NCBI GenBank assembly: GCA_958296285.1
Contig: OY282459.1
Coordinates: 1,128,367 to 1,192,366 of the forward strand
DNA length: 64,000 nucleotides
From: an uncultured Alphaproteobacteria bacterium
GTDB lineage: Bacteria; Pseudomonadota; Alphaproteobacteria; JAPOUT01; G958296285
Direction of reading: 5' to 3'
Position 1 is the first letter of the stretch, and every line of letters begins with the position of its first letter. Positions 42,620 through 50,590 of this stretch are shown one piece after another. Both the position numbers and the translations under genes were made by a program. The notes beneath the pieces were generated by a model, which worked only from the letters and a program-made list of their open reading frames with translations, did not search any database and was not told where the DNA came from.

Positions 42620-44053
42620 ATGGGCGAGAGACTTCCACAGATCGCGCCTTCGGGCTTCCGCGAATATGACGCCCGATGGCGATATCCCGAAGAGATCAGC
42701 CTCGCCGGACTGAAGCGTCTGGGCTTGGCGTTCGGACATTTCGCGCGAGAGACGCGCGGAGCCAAGAAGCCCGCCATTGTCTGCGGGCGAGATTATCGCT
42801 CTTACAGCGAGGAGGTGCAGAGCGCTTTCGTGTCGGGCTTGGTTGAGGCGGGGTGTTTGGTTCGGGACATAGGCTTGGCGCTTTCGCCGACAGCCTATTT
42901 CGCGCACAGCGATCTTAAAGCCGATGGCGTCGCGATGATCACGGCGAGCCACAATCCGAATGGCTGGACGGGCGTCAAGATGGGCTTGCGCGCCCCTCTG
43001 ACGCTGATGCCTGACGAGATCGCGCGCGTCAAGGATTTGACATTCTCGGAAAGTCTCGCGCCTGCCGAAGAGGCGGGATCGGTCGCGCCGCATGAAGAGA
43101 TGCGCCGGCGTTATATTGAGAGTTTCGGGTCTCATGGCGTTTTGCCGAAGCCGTTGCGGATTGTTTTGGATTGCGGGAATGGGACGGCGGGATTTTTCGC
43201 GCCTGAGATTTTTCGGCGCTTGGGGGCGGAGATTGTGGAGCTCAACTGCGATCCCGATTTTTCTTTTCCGCATTACAATCCGAATCCTGAGGATATGGCG
43301 ATGATGCGCTCTTTGGGCGGGGCGGTTCGGGATGCGGGCGCTGATTTGGGCTTGGCGTTTGACGGCGATGGCGACAGATGCGGTTTCACCGATGAGAGGG
43401 GCGAGATTATTTCTGCGGACAAAGCGGGGTTATTGATCGCGCGGGACATGGCGCGGAGGGGCGAGGGGAAGCGGTTTATCGCGGATGTGAAATCCACAGG
43501 GCTTTATGGGTCTGTTTTGGGGGGTTTGGGCGCGGAGGTTGAGTATTGGAAGACGGGACATTCTTATATGAAGCGGCGTTTATGGGAGACGGGTTCTGCG
43601 GCGGCGTTTGAGAAGAGCGGGCATTTCTTTTTTGGGGGTTCTATGGGTGGTGGTTATGATGACGGGATTTTATCGGGGGTTGTGATGGCGACTCTTTTGT
43701 GTCGGAGCGGGTTGGTGATGAGCGCGTTGGCTTTGGATTTGCCTCGGACGTGGATTTCGCCGACTTTATCGCCTTTTTGTGGTGATGGTGAGAAGTATCG
43801 GATTGTGGAGGGGGTTTTGGCTTTTTATCGGGGGAGGGGAGAGGTTTGTGGGCGGCGGGTTGTGGGATTGGTTGATGTGAATGGGGTTCGGGTGATTTTG
43901 GAAGATGGGAGTTGGTTATTGGTGAGGGCGTCTTCCAATGTTCCGGGGTTGGTTGTTGTGGTGGAGAGTTTTATATCGGAGTTAGACATGGAGGCGTTGA
44001 TTGAGGAAGTTAGGGGTGTTTTGGGGGGTTATAAGGAAGTTGGGGAGTTTTGA
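42620..44053 (+). CDS. Phosphomannomutase/phosphoglucomutase
   Basis: The enzyme interconverts hexose 1- and 6-phosphates for polysaccharide or LPS synthesis. The 477-residue protein begins PSGFREYDARWRYPEEI, has the catalytic phosphoserine loop TASHNPNGWTGVKMG near residue 112, the metal loop FDGDGDRCGF near 248, and the C-terminal phosphate-binding VRASSNVPGLVVVVES near 434. It resembles AlgC-type bifunctional enzymes. The last 450 bases become extremely G+T-rich toward island I8. Confidence 0.92.
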   Translation: MGERLPQIAPSGFREYDARWRYPEEISLAGLKRLGLAFGHFARETRGAKKPAIVCGRDYRSYSEEVQSAFVSGLVEAGCLVRDIGLALSPTAYFAHSDLKADGVAMITASHNPNGWTGVKMGLRAPLTLMPDEIARVKDLTFSESLAPAEEAGSVAPHEEMRRRYIESFGSHGVLPKPLRIVLDCGNGTAGFFAPEIFRRLGAEIVELNCDPDFSFPHYNPNPEDMAMMRSLGGAVRDAGADLGLAFDGDGDRCGFTDERGEIISADKAGLLIARDMARRGEGKRFIADVKSTGLYGSVLGGLGAEVEYWKTGHSYMKRRLWETGSAAAFEKSGHFFFGGSMGGGYDDGILSGVVMATLLCRSGLVMSALALDLPRTWISPTLSPFCGDGEKYRIVEGVLAFYRGRGEVCGRRVVGLVDVNGVRVILEDGSWLLVRASSNVPGLVVVVESFISELDMEALIEEVRGVLGGYKEVGEF

Positions 44054-44056
44054 TTT

Positions 44057-44236
44057 GCTCCTGTTGAGGGGGGTGTGGGGGGGTCGCTGCCGCGACAGGC
44101 ATCTTTTTCATAGACAGGCATTTTGGATTTGCCGCAGGGGAACTAACGCATAGAAGCTGGAGGTGAAGGGGGTTTGGGGGGCTAAGCCCCCCAAGAAAAA
44201 CCGAGCGGCGCAGAGCGCCGCTATGGTCGGCGGGCG
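44057..44236. repeat. Palindromic mosaic island I8 (left part)
   Basis: The terminal arm GCTCCTGTTGAGGGGGG is followed by the second copy of the 92-base sub-element, then GGGGGGCTAAGCCCCCC, a GAGCGGCGCAGAGCGCCGCT hairpin, and GGTCGGCGGGCG, where it breaks off. The matching right end appears at 46315-46480, after three accessory genes. Confidence 0.8.
44081..44171. repeat. 92-base sub-element, copy 2
   Basis: This begins GGGTCGCTGCCGCGACAGGC and ends near GCATAGAAGCTGGAGGTGAA. It matches 2296-2387 with a handful of substitutions and small length changes, in the same position behind an island's left arm. Confidence 0.75.
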
Positions 44237-44300
44237 TTCTTGAAAGATTGCGGAGAAGAGAGAGACATGCTACACAGACTTTCTCGCAAGGAGAAAAGCC

Positions 44301-44738
44301 ATGAGTCTTGTGGCGGTTTATGATGCGCTGAAAGAGGCGAAGGTCAGCGATGACAAAGCTGCCGCTGCGGTGGAGGCTTTGGAGTCGAGTCAGGAGCGCT
44401 ATGGGGAGCTTCGCGCCGACATAGTTCGGATGCAGGGTGAGACCAATGAGCGCATTGCGGATTTGCGCGGCGAGATGGACAGGCGTTTTGCCGAGATGGA
44501 TGCCAAGATGGACAGGCGTTTTGCCGAGATGGACGCCAAGATGGAGAAGCGTCTTGCGGAGATGGATGCCAAGATGGATAAGCGGTTTGCGGAGATGGAT
44601 GCCGAGATGGACAGGCGTTTTGCGGCGATGGATGTCAGGATAGGAAAGATAGAAGCGGATATAGTTTTGTTGAAATGGATGTTTGGGTTCATTTTGGCGA
44701 GTTTGGTTGGGATTCTGCTAGACGGGATTTTTGGCTGA
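44301..44738 (+). CDS. Hendecad-repeat coiled-coil protein with a C-terminal membrane anchor
   Basis: The 145-residue protein has five to six 11-residue repeats of the form MDRRFAEMDAK (residues 59-113), encoded by 33-base DNA repeats. An 11-residue period favours a straight or right-handed coiled coil. The last 20 residues (WMFGFILASLVGILLDGIFG) form a membrane anchor. The layout resembles Borrelia Bdr and DUF1640/CCDC90-like proteins, but the match is only general. ATG follows AAGGAG. Repeat number may vary between strains. It lies inside a split island. Confidence 0.75.
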   Translation: MSLVAVYDALKEAKVSDDKAAAAVEALESSQERYGELRADIVRMQGETNERIADLRGEMDRRFAEMDAKMDRRFAEMDAKMEKRLAEMDAKMDKRFAEMDAEMDRRFAAMDVRIGKIEADIVLLKWMFGFILASLVGILLDGIFG

Positions 44739-44763
44739 TTGAGCGCAAGCCTGATGGGGCGCG

Positions 44764-45138
44764 ACGAAAGCCCGCCGACCCCACCCTGCTCGCAGGACTA
44801 TTTTACTGGCTACACCCTCCCTTAGCGGGTGGATTGTTGCCACGTTTGCCACCAGATGGGTTGTCGTTCTTGCTTGGTGCATTGGGTGGCGTATTGTTTT
44901 TACCCATGATTGTCTCCTTTTTTAGAGGTTTATGTTTTTATGCTCCCATTCTACAAACACATTAGATGGCTGTCAACCTATGCTTGATTGGTTCAACCTA
45001 CGCGATAGTTTTGCTTGTTTGAGCAAGGGATCTCAGCGGCTTTTTGCAGGTTCGCCTCGCTACGCCACGAGTGGCTACGCTCGGTTTCGGGAAAGCCACG
45101 CCCGCCGACCCCACTGCTAGAAGAGCTCTTGCGAGCGG
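44764..45138. repeat. Island fragments I9
   Basis: Two broken pieces of the core stem lie here: AAGCCCGCCGACC plus CTGCTCGCAGG at 44767-44797, and a longer piece at 45053-45138 with GCCTCGCTACGCCACGAG, CCCGCCGACCCC and GAGCTCTTGCGAGCGG. Between them lies a short peptide gene on the minus strand and about 140 bases in which I see nothing else. Confidence 0.65.
44803..44907 (-). CDS. 34-residue Asn/Pro/Gly/Lys-rich peptide
   Basis: An ATG at 44907 with an excellent ribosome site (AAAAAAGGAGACAATC) opens a frame of 34 codons ending TAA at 44803. The peptide starts MGKNNTPPNAPSKND and ends GGCSQ. It is strongly hydrophilic and probably disordered, with one cysteine near the end. TTGTAG and CATAAA boxes lie upstream. 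The strong ribosome site inside an otherwise broken repeat is the main evidence. No family is recognised. Confidence 0.5.
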   Translation of the reverse strand: MGKNNTPPNAPSKNDNPSGGKRGNNPPAKGGCSQ

Positions 45139-45182
45139 ATGGCACGGAACTTAACGGCAACGGAGGCTTCTTTTATACCCTG

Positions 45183-46250
45183 CTAATAAGTGCCGCCCGC
45201 TTGCTGGATAATTGAGGCAACCTCGTCATTTTCTCCATCGAGTGCCGCACGTAAGGGGGTCTCGAGGTTTTTATTGTGAGCATTAACGTCAGCACCTTTC
45301 GCAATCAGTTGTGAGGCAATCTCAATATACCCATACCTTGCCGCTATATACAGGGGAGTCTCGCCCTCTTTGTTTCGGGCATTGGTATCAGCTCCATGTT
45401 CAAGCAAGAGAGATGCCGCCCTATTGTTTTCATTACTGGTTGCTATATGCAGGGCAGTTCTTCTATTTTCACCCCCTTGAGCATTGATCTCCACCCCATG
45501 TTCAAGCAGGAGAGACATTACATTTACATAATCTTGCCAATGTTCGATTCCTGATTGCCATCCTGTCCACATTTCCCATTGCATCGTCCAATGTAGAGGA
45601 GTATATCCGTCTTTATCAAAAGAATTAGCGTTAGCGCCTTTTTCAATCAGCAAAGACACAACCTTATCAGATCCAGCCTGCGCCGCAAAATGCAGGGGGG
45701 TTGCCCCCCATTTATTGCGAGTATAGACATCAGCTCCATATTTAAGCAGAAGGAGGACAACCCTATCGTCTTTTTTCTTCCACGTCCAGCGACGTACAGC
45801 ATAAGGTAAAGGAGTGTTGCCATCATTGTCGCGTGCATTGGTATTAGCTCCCATTTCAAGGAGAAGAGTTATAATCTTTTCATGTTCGTTCCAGTCGACT
45901 CTCTTCTGTTGCAACTCATGCAGCTCATCTATCGACATCTCAGGCAGGACGTCTAGGGGCGTCAATAGAGCCGCTGACCCCTCCTGTTGCCAGGCATGTA
46001 TCGCTAAGTGCAGGGGTGTATTGCCTTTATTATCATAAACATTGACATTGGCACCCCGGAAAACAAGCCAAGAGACGACATCGTAGTTGACATCACGCAC
46101 AGCATCATGCAGAGGAGTGCGTCTGCCAAAGAACTTCGCTATAAAGGACACAAAATTTTCCTCCAAGGGACACCATCTTGGAATTGGATGCATAAAAAGA
46201 CAAGGAAACAAACGGTAAGTCCGTGAAAGATAAGGAATGGCGTGGCACAC
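45183..46250 (-). CDS. Ankyrin-repeat protein
   Basis: The 355-residue protein has about eight ankyrin repeats, with TPLH-type motifs at residues 45, 78, 146, 184, 217, 265, 298 and 331 and GA(N/D)xN turns between them. A 30-residue insert separates repeats 2 and 3. The first 40 residues are hydrophobic but not a clean signal peptide. The start is uncertain: GTG 46250 or the ATG at 46193, neither with a good ribosome site. Base usage is more A+T-rich than neighbours, suggesting transfer. Such proteins often bind host or other protein partners; the partner is unknown. It lies within a split island. Confidence 0.85.
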   Translation of the reverse strand: MCHAIPYLSRTYRLFPCLFMHPIPRWCPLEENFVSFIAKFFGRRTPLHDAVRDVNYDVVSWLVFRGANVNVYDNKGNTPLHLAIHAWQQEGSAALLTPLDVLPEMSIDELHELQQKRVDWNEHEKIITLLLEMGANTNARDNDGNTPLPYAVRRWTWKKKDDRVVLLLLKYGADVYTRNKWGATPLHFAAQAGSDKVVSLLIEKGANANSFDKDGYTPLHWTMQWEMWTGWQSGIEHWQDYVNVMSLLLEHGVEINAQGGENRRTALHIATSNENNRAASLLLEHGADTNARNKEGETPLYIAARYGYIEIASQLIAKGADVNAHNKNLETPLRAALDGENDEVASIIQQAGGTY

Positions 46251-46314
46251 CTAACGCTATGCATGAAAGGGCTGGAGACTTTCTTCGCGCTAGTTAACTG
46301 CTGATTTGCTTCGC

Positions 46315-46480
46315 AAGAGCTCTTCTAGCAGGGGGCGCGTGGGTGGGTCGCATTTTCTCGCTTCGCGTTGCTTCGCTCGTAAATGCTCTTTTCCCACCCA
46401 CCCACGCGCTTTCGGGGGTTTCCCCCGAACCCCCTTTTTTTCAAGGGGGGCTAGCCCCCCTTGACCCCCCGTCAGGGAGC
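46315..46480. repeat. Palindromic mosaic island I10 (right part)
   Basis: It begins GAGCTCTTCTAGCAGGGGG, carries the GCGCGTGGGTGGG/CCCACCCACGCGC stem, GGGGGTTTCCCCCG, and the right terminal arm GGGGGGCTAGCCCCCC with TTGACCCCCC. It complements the left part at 44057-44236. Right of it the + strand is A+C-rich. Confidence 0.83.
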
Positions 46481-46499
46481 TCCCCTGTCTTTTGGAGTT

Positions 46500-47318
46500 T
46501 CACAAAAACGCCCGCGCCAAAAATCTCAACGAAATCGCCAAAACAAACAGCGCGAAAATCCTCCGCAACAACCTCTGCGGCAAACTATGCGCAACCCGAG
46601 CCCCCAACGGCGCGAACATCACCGTCCACGGCGCGCATATCAGCAAAGCCAAATAATTCACATACCCAAAAGAATAAGCCGGCAATCTCTCAACCCCCAA
46701 CCCCGAAACCATCAAAACCAAACTCCCAGGAAACGCAATCAACGGCCCAAAACCCGCCGCCGTCCCAATCGCCCGATGAATCGGCTGCCCGCACAAAACC
46801 AACGCAGGAACCCCAAACGACCCCCCGCCAATCCCCATCAAAGATGACCCGAAACCCACCGCAGACGCCAACCCCATGCGCCTCAACCCACGCGGCATCT
46901 CATCGCTCGGCGGCGCCGCAAGAGGCTCAGGGCCCAAAAACAACAACACAACCAAAGGCAAAAGCCCAAACCCAAAAATCGCCGACAACGTAATCTCCGA
47001 TACATAACCCGCCAACGCGCCGCCAAACGCCGCGCCAAACATCAAAAACGCCGCCCAACCAAAAATAATCCCCCGATCCGCCGCCCCACGACGATCATGC
47101 GCCAAAAATGACGACAAAGTCGTGATCACAACAACCGCCAAAGACGTCCCAATCGCCAAATGCAACGCGACATCCTCATGCCCGCCCGCCGCGAACACAT
47201 AATAAAAAGGCGGAATCAAAACAATCCCGCCCCCAATCCCCAAAAGACCAGACGCGAAACCCGCCGCGCACGCCGCAGGAACGAAAAGAATCAGCCAAAA
47301 AAAAATCTCATCCCCCAT
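46500..47318 (-). CDS. TauE/SafE-type membrane carrier
   Basis: The roughly 272-residue inner-membrane protein has about eight hydrophobic segments and the family motif GLLGIGGGIVLIPPFYYVF near the start, repeated as SSLMGIGGGSFGVPALVL near the middle. Members export or import sulfonates or sulfite-like anions. ATG 47318 is preceded closely by GGGGGAG; a GTG at 47333 overlapping the dusA stop is the alternative. It follows dusA on the same strand. The 3' half is strongly G+T-rich on the coding strand. Confidence 0.87.
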   Translation of the reverse strand: MGDEIFFWLILFVPAACAAGFASGLLGIGGGIVLIPPFYYVFAAGGHEDVALHLAIGTSLAVVVITTLSSFLAHDRRGAADRGIIFGWAAFLMFGAAFGGALAGYVSEITLSAIFGFGLLPLVVLLFLGPEPLAAPPSDEMPRGLRRMGLASAVGFGSSLMGIGGGSFGVPALVLCGQPIHRAIGTAAGFGPLIAFPGSLVLMVSGLGVERLPAYSFGYVNYLALLICAPWTVMFAPLGARVAHSLPQRLLRRIFALFVLAISLRFLARAFL

Positions 47319-47329
47319 CGCTCCCCCAA

Positions 47330-48271
47330 TCACGCGAAAGACATCCGCATCAACTCTCGGCGAAAGGCGCGAGCCCCCGCCTCGCCATGAAACAAGCCCG
47401 CCGCCATCCGCGTGATCAAAGACGGCGAATGACCATCGCGGAAAGCGCCCCTCGCATAATCACGGAAAAGACCGAAAATATCCGCCCTGCTCTTCGGCGC
47501 GTCAGACACGACACCGAAAAAACGCGCATCCGCCTCCGACAGCATATAAGGATTGCGACAGACAGCGCGTCCGATCATCACGCCGTCCAGCGTCTCAAGA
47601 TGCGCCTCGGCTTGCGCGAGTTCCGCAATGCCGCCATTGAGAAGAATCGTCAAATCGGGATTCGCCCTCTTCATCTCGCCGACCAATCCATAATCCAACG
47701 GCGGAACGGATCGGTTCGCCTTCGCGCTGACGCCCCCCAACAGCGCCTTCCGCGCATGAACAATAAAGAGAGAGCAGCCCGCGCGCGCCATAATCTCTAT
47801 GAAGCGCGGGAATGTTTCGCGCGGCGCGTCATCATCCACGCCGAGGCGGCATTTGACGCTGACAGCCACGCCGACCGCCTCGGCGATCGCTTCAAAAGCG
47901 CGGGCGGCTCGGGACGGGTTTCTCATCAGCGCCGCGCCGAAGCCGCCCTCCTCGGCGACGCGGCAGGACGGACAGCCCATATTGAGATTGATTTCGTCAT
48001 AGCCCCAATCCTCGGCGATGCGGGCGGCTTCGGCGAGCATGACCGGATCGCTTCCGCCAAGTTGAAGCGCCAACGGCTTCTCGCGCGGATCAAAAGCGAG
48101 AAGCCTCTCCCGATTCCCATGCAGAACAGCCTCCGCCGCGATCATCTCGCTATAAAGCATGACGCGCTTCGTCAGCAAACGCAGAAAGAAGCGTCCATGC
48201 CGATGCGTCCAGCCCATCATCGGCGCGACCGCGAGGCGTCTTGTCATCTGTCTTGTCAAATCTGTCGTCAT
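47330..48271 (-). CDS. dusA: tRNA-dihydrouridine synthase A
   Basis: The flavoenzyme reduces uridine 20/20a in tRNA. The 313-residue protein has VAPMMGWTHRHGRFFLR at the start, the catalytic cysteine in NLNMGCPSCRV near residue 98, and VHARKALLGGVSAK and NGGI segments for FMN binding. Start at 48271 is divergent from, and may overlap, the tyrS start region; an internal ATG at 48247 is the alternative. Confidence 0.92.
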   Translation of the reverse strand: MTTDLTRQMTRRLAVAPMMGWTHRHGRFFLRLLTKRVMLYSEMIAAEAVLHGNRERLLAFDPREKPLALQLGGSDPVMLAEAARIAEDWGYDEINLNMGCPSCRVAEEGGFGAALMRNPSRAARAFEAIAEAVGVAVSVKCRLGVDDDAPRETFPRFIEIMARAGCSLFIVHARKALLGGVSAKANRSVPPLDYGLVGEMKRANPDLTILLNGGIAELAQAEAHLETLDGVMIGRAVCRNPYMLSEADARFFGVVSDAPKSRADIFGLFRDYARGAFRDGHSPSLITRMAAGLFHGEAGARAFRRELMRMSFA

Positions 48272-48323
48272 GGCACATCATCCGCCGAGCAATCCCGCTC
48301 TTCCATCAGACCTTATAGCGCCG

Positions 48324-49553
48324 ATGACCGACTATCGCTCCGATTTTTTGCGGCTTCTCGCGGCGCGCGGGCAGATTCATCAATGCACGGACGCCGCCGC
48401 GCTGGACGCTCTGACCGCCCGCGAGACAATCATCGGCTATATCGGCTTTGACTGCACGGCGGCGAGTCTTCATGTCGGCAATCTGATGACGCTGATGATG
48501 CTCCGCCGCTTGGCGTCTTGCGGACATAAGCCGCTCGTCATTTTGGGCGGCGGGACGACTCAGATCGGCGATCCGTCCGGCAAAGACGAGACCCGCAAAC
48601 TGACCGAGAAAAAAGAGATCGCCGAAAATGCTCGCCGCATCAAGAAGATCGTCAAGGTTTTTCTGAAGGGCGATGTCGTCATTTTGGACAATGCGGCGTG
48701 GCTGAAGGGGCTGAACTATATTCGGTTTCTGCGCGATGTGGGTCGGCATTTTTCGGTCAATAAGATGCTGACGATGGATTCCGTCCGTCTGCGGTTGGAG
48801 CGCGAGCAGAATCTGAGTTTTTTGGAGTTCAATTATATGATTCTGCAGGCTTATGATTTTCTGCATCTCTATCGGGAATATGGCTGTCGGCTGCAGATGG
48901 GGGGGTCGGATCAATGGGGCAACATTGTTAATGGCGTGGAGCTGGCGCGCCGCGTGGAGGGCGCGGAGCTTTTCGGGCTGACCGCGCCGCTTCTGACGAG
49001 CTCCTCTGGCGCGAAGATGGGGAAGACGGCGGCGGGCGCGGTTTGGCTGGATGCGGCGATGCTCTCGCCCTATGACTATTGGCAATATTGGCGGAATGTG
49101 GATGACGCGGATGTCGGGCGGTTCTTGCGTATTTTCACCGATCTGTCTTTAGACGAGATCGCGCGATTGGAGGCTCTTGAAGGCGAGGAGATTAATGAGG
49201 CGAAGAAGATTTTGGCGGGCGAGGCTTGTCGGATGGCGCATGGGTCTCGCGCCGCGGAAGAAGCCGAGAAGGGCGCCGAAGCCGCCTTTGAGGGCAGAGA
49301 GAGTCATGACAAGATGCCTTCGGTTTTGATGGCGAAGAAGGAGATGGGATTGCTGGAATTGCTGGTTCTTGCTGATCTTGCCGCGTCCAACAGCGAGGCG
49401 CGGCGTTATGTGAGGGCGGGCGCGGTGAAGCTGGAGGATCGTCTTGTCCGAGACGAGACGCTGCGCTTAAAGCGCGATGATTTTGGGGATAGGGGTTATG
49501 TGAAATTGTCGGTTGGCAAGAAGCGGCATTCTCTTGTGAGGTTTGGCGGATAG
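48324..49553 (+). CDS. tyrS: Tyrosyl-tRNA synthetase
   Basis: Class I synthetase that charges tRNA-Tyr. The 409-residue protein has the HIGH-like motif in CTAASLHVGNL near residue 45, the substrate loop QMGGSDQWGNIVNG near 190, and the KMSKS-like AKMGKTAAGAVWL near 231. A C-terminal S4 domain follows (NSEARRYVRAGAVKLED). ATG 48324 is taken; an in-frame ATG at 48270 would extend it over the dusA start. Confidence 0.94.
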   Translation: MTDYRSDFLRLLAARGQIHQCTDAAALDALTARETIIGYIGFDCTAASLHVGNLMTLMMLRRLASCGHKPLVILGGGTTQIGDPSGKDETRKLTEKKEIAENARRIKKIVKVFLKGDVVILDNAAWLKGLNYIRFLRDVGRHFSVNKMLTMDSVRLRLEREQNLSFLEFNYMILQAYDFLHLYREYGCRLQMGGSDQWGNIVNGVELARRVEGAELFGLTAPLLTSSSGAKMGKTAAGAVWLDAAMLSPYDYWQYWRNVDDADVGRFLRIFTDLSLDEIARLEALEGEEINEAKKILAGEACRMAHGSRAAEEAEKGAEAAFEGRESHDKMPSVLMAKKEMGLLELLVLADLAASNSEARRYVRAGAVKLEDRLVRDETLRLKRDDFGDRGYVKLSVGKKRHSLVRFGG

Positions 49554-49633
49554 GTTTGACTTTTCACGGGGCGGGCGGGGGCGTTATAATAGGCGGCGGC
49601 TTTGGGTTTGAGAGATGGCGCATGAGGGGGGTT

Positions 49634-49957
49634 ATGGGCGAGAAGGATAGGCAGAAAGTGAAGACGCTGACGCGCGCCGATTTGGCGGAGGCTGTTTATC
49701 GGCGCGTTGGTTTATCTCGGGGCGAGTCGGGGCGGTTGGTGGATGATTTTTTGGGTCGTGTTGTGGGGGGCATATTGGATCGGGGTTATGTGAAATTGTC
49801 GTCTTTTGGGGTTTTTGAGGTTCGGCGGCGCGCGCCTCGGGTTGGACGGAATATGAAGACGGGTGAGCCTGTTCCGATTGGGGAGAGGCGGGCGTTATTT
49901 TTTCGTCCTAGTCGGAAGTTGAGGGAGCGGGTGGATAAGGGAGAGGGGGCTGGTTGA
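49634..49957 (+). CDS. ihfA: Integration host factor alpha-like DNA-bending protein
   Basis: The 107-residue protein belongs to the HU/IHF family. TRADLAEAVYRRVGLSRGESGRLVDDFL matches the IHF alpha start, and KLSSFGVFEVRRRAPRVGRNMKTGEPVPI carries the beta-arm region with the DNA-intercalating proline. ATG 49634 follows GGGGGG. The gene is very G+T-rich (49741-49800: G24 T23 A9 C4), just left of island I11. Another HU paralogue cannot be excluded. Confidence 0.85.
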   Translation: MGEKDRQKVKTLTRADLAEAVYRRVGLSRGESGRLVDDFLGRVVGGILDRGYVKLSSFGVFEVRRRAPRVGRNMKTGEPVPIGERRALFFRPSRKLRERVDKGEGAG

Positions 49958-49958
49958 G

Positions 49959-50294
49959 TCTCCCGTGAAGGGGGGTCAAGGGGGGCTAGCCCCCCTTGAG
50001 AAAGGGGGGGGTCGGGGGGAATCCCCCCGAAAGGTCGGCGGGCGTGGCGAAACGAAGCGGGCGAAGCCGAAGGCAAGCCCGCGAGAAAGCCCGCCGACCC
50101 CCCTGCTTACAAGAGCTCTTGCGGGCAGGGGGCGGTTGGGGGGTGGGTCGCTTTTGCTTGTTCGCTACGCCACGAGTGGCTACGCTCACTGCGCAAAAGC
50201 TTTTTTCCCACCCCACCCCCCAACCGATAGGCTGCCTTCGGCAGCCTTGGTTTTTCTTGGGGGGCTAGCCCCCCAAACCCCCCTCAACGGGAGC
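49959..50294. repeat. Palindromic mosaic island I11
   Basis: This full copy begins TCTCCCGTGAAGGGGGG and ends CCCCCCTCAACGGGAGC. It has GGGGGGCTAGCCCCCC, GGGGGGAATCCCCCC, the core stem GGTCGGCGGGC/GCCCGCCGACC, a GAGCTC palindrome near 50115, and a variant long stem GGTTGGGGGGTGGG/CCCACCCC...CCAACC with GCTTTTGC/GCAAAAGC arms. The variant stem keeps pairing although the sequence differs from other copies, a sign that structure is selected or copied. The 411-base gap to tRNA-Pro holds nothing else. Confidence 0.87.
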
Positions 50295-50368
50295 AAGCCA
50301 AAACGCCCCAGCCCCCTCAAAAGGCTTGCGCTCCAAACCCCCAAACCCCATATTGACCCACGCCCGCG

Positions 50369-50442
50369 CGGAGCGTAGCGCAGCCTGGTAGCGCACTTGT
50401 CTGGGGGACAAGGGGTCGTGGGTTCAAATCCCGCCGCTCCGA
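50369..50442 (+). tRNA. tRNA-Pro (anticodon GGG)
   Basis: Acceptor CGGAGCG/CGCTCCG, D-arm GCGCAGCCTGGTAGCGC, anticodon loop CTGGGGG in a CTTGT/ACAAG stem, and T-arm GTGGGTTCAAATCCCGC are present. No CCA is encoded. Confidence 0.96.
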
Positions 50443-50489
50443 CGCCGCGCCAAAACCCAAACCTCCACAAAAGAAAAAAAGGAAAAACC

Positions 50490-50570
50490 ATGTCCGCTAT
50501 CATCGCCATCACAATCTTCCTCGCCGCCCTCGCTATCCTCAACTACATCCACGAAGGACGCATAGACTAA
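50490..50570 (+). CDS. 26-residue single-span membrane peptide
   Basis: ATG 50490 follows AAGGAAAAACC and opens 26 codons: about 17 hydrophobic residues (MSAIIAITIFLAALAIL) then NYIHEGRID. It would be a small inner-membrane peptide with a short charged tail. It ends 20 bases before ctaA, so it may be an accessory subunit or assembly factor for cytochrome oxidase or heme A synthesis. No family is recognised; the ribosome site and hydrophobicity support it. Confidence 0.55.
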   Translation: MSAIIAITIFLAALAILNYIHEGRID

Positions 50571-50590
50571 TCCGCGCCCCCGCCACCAAC

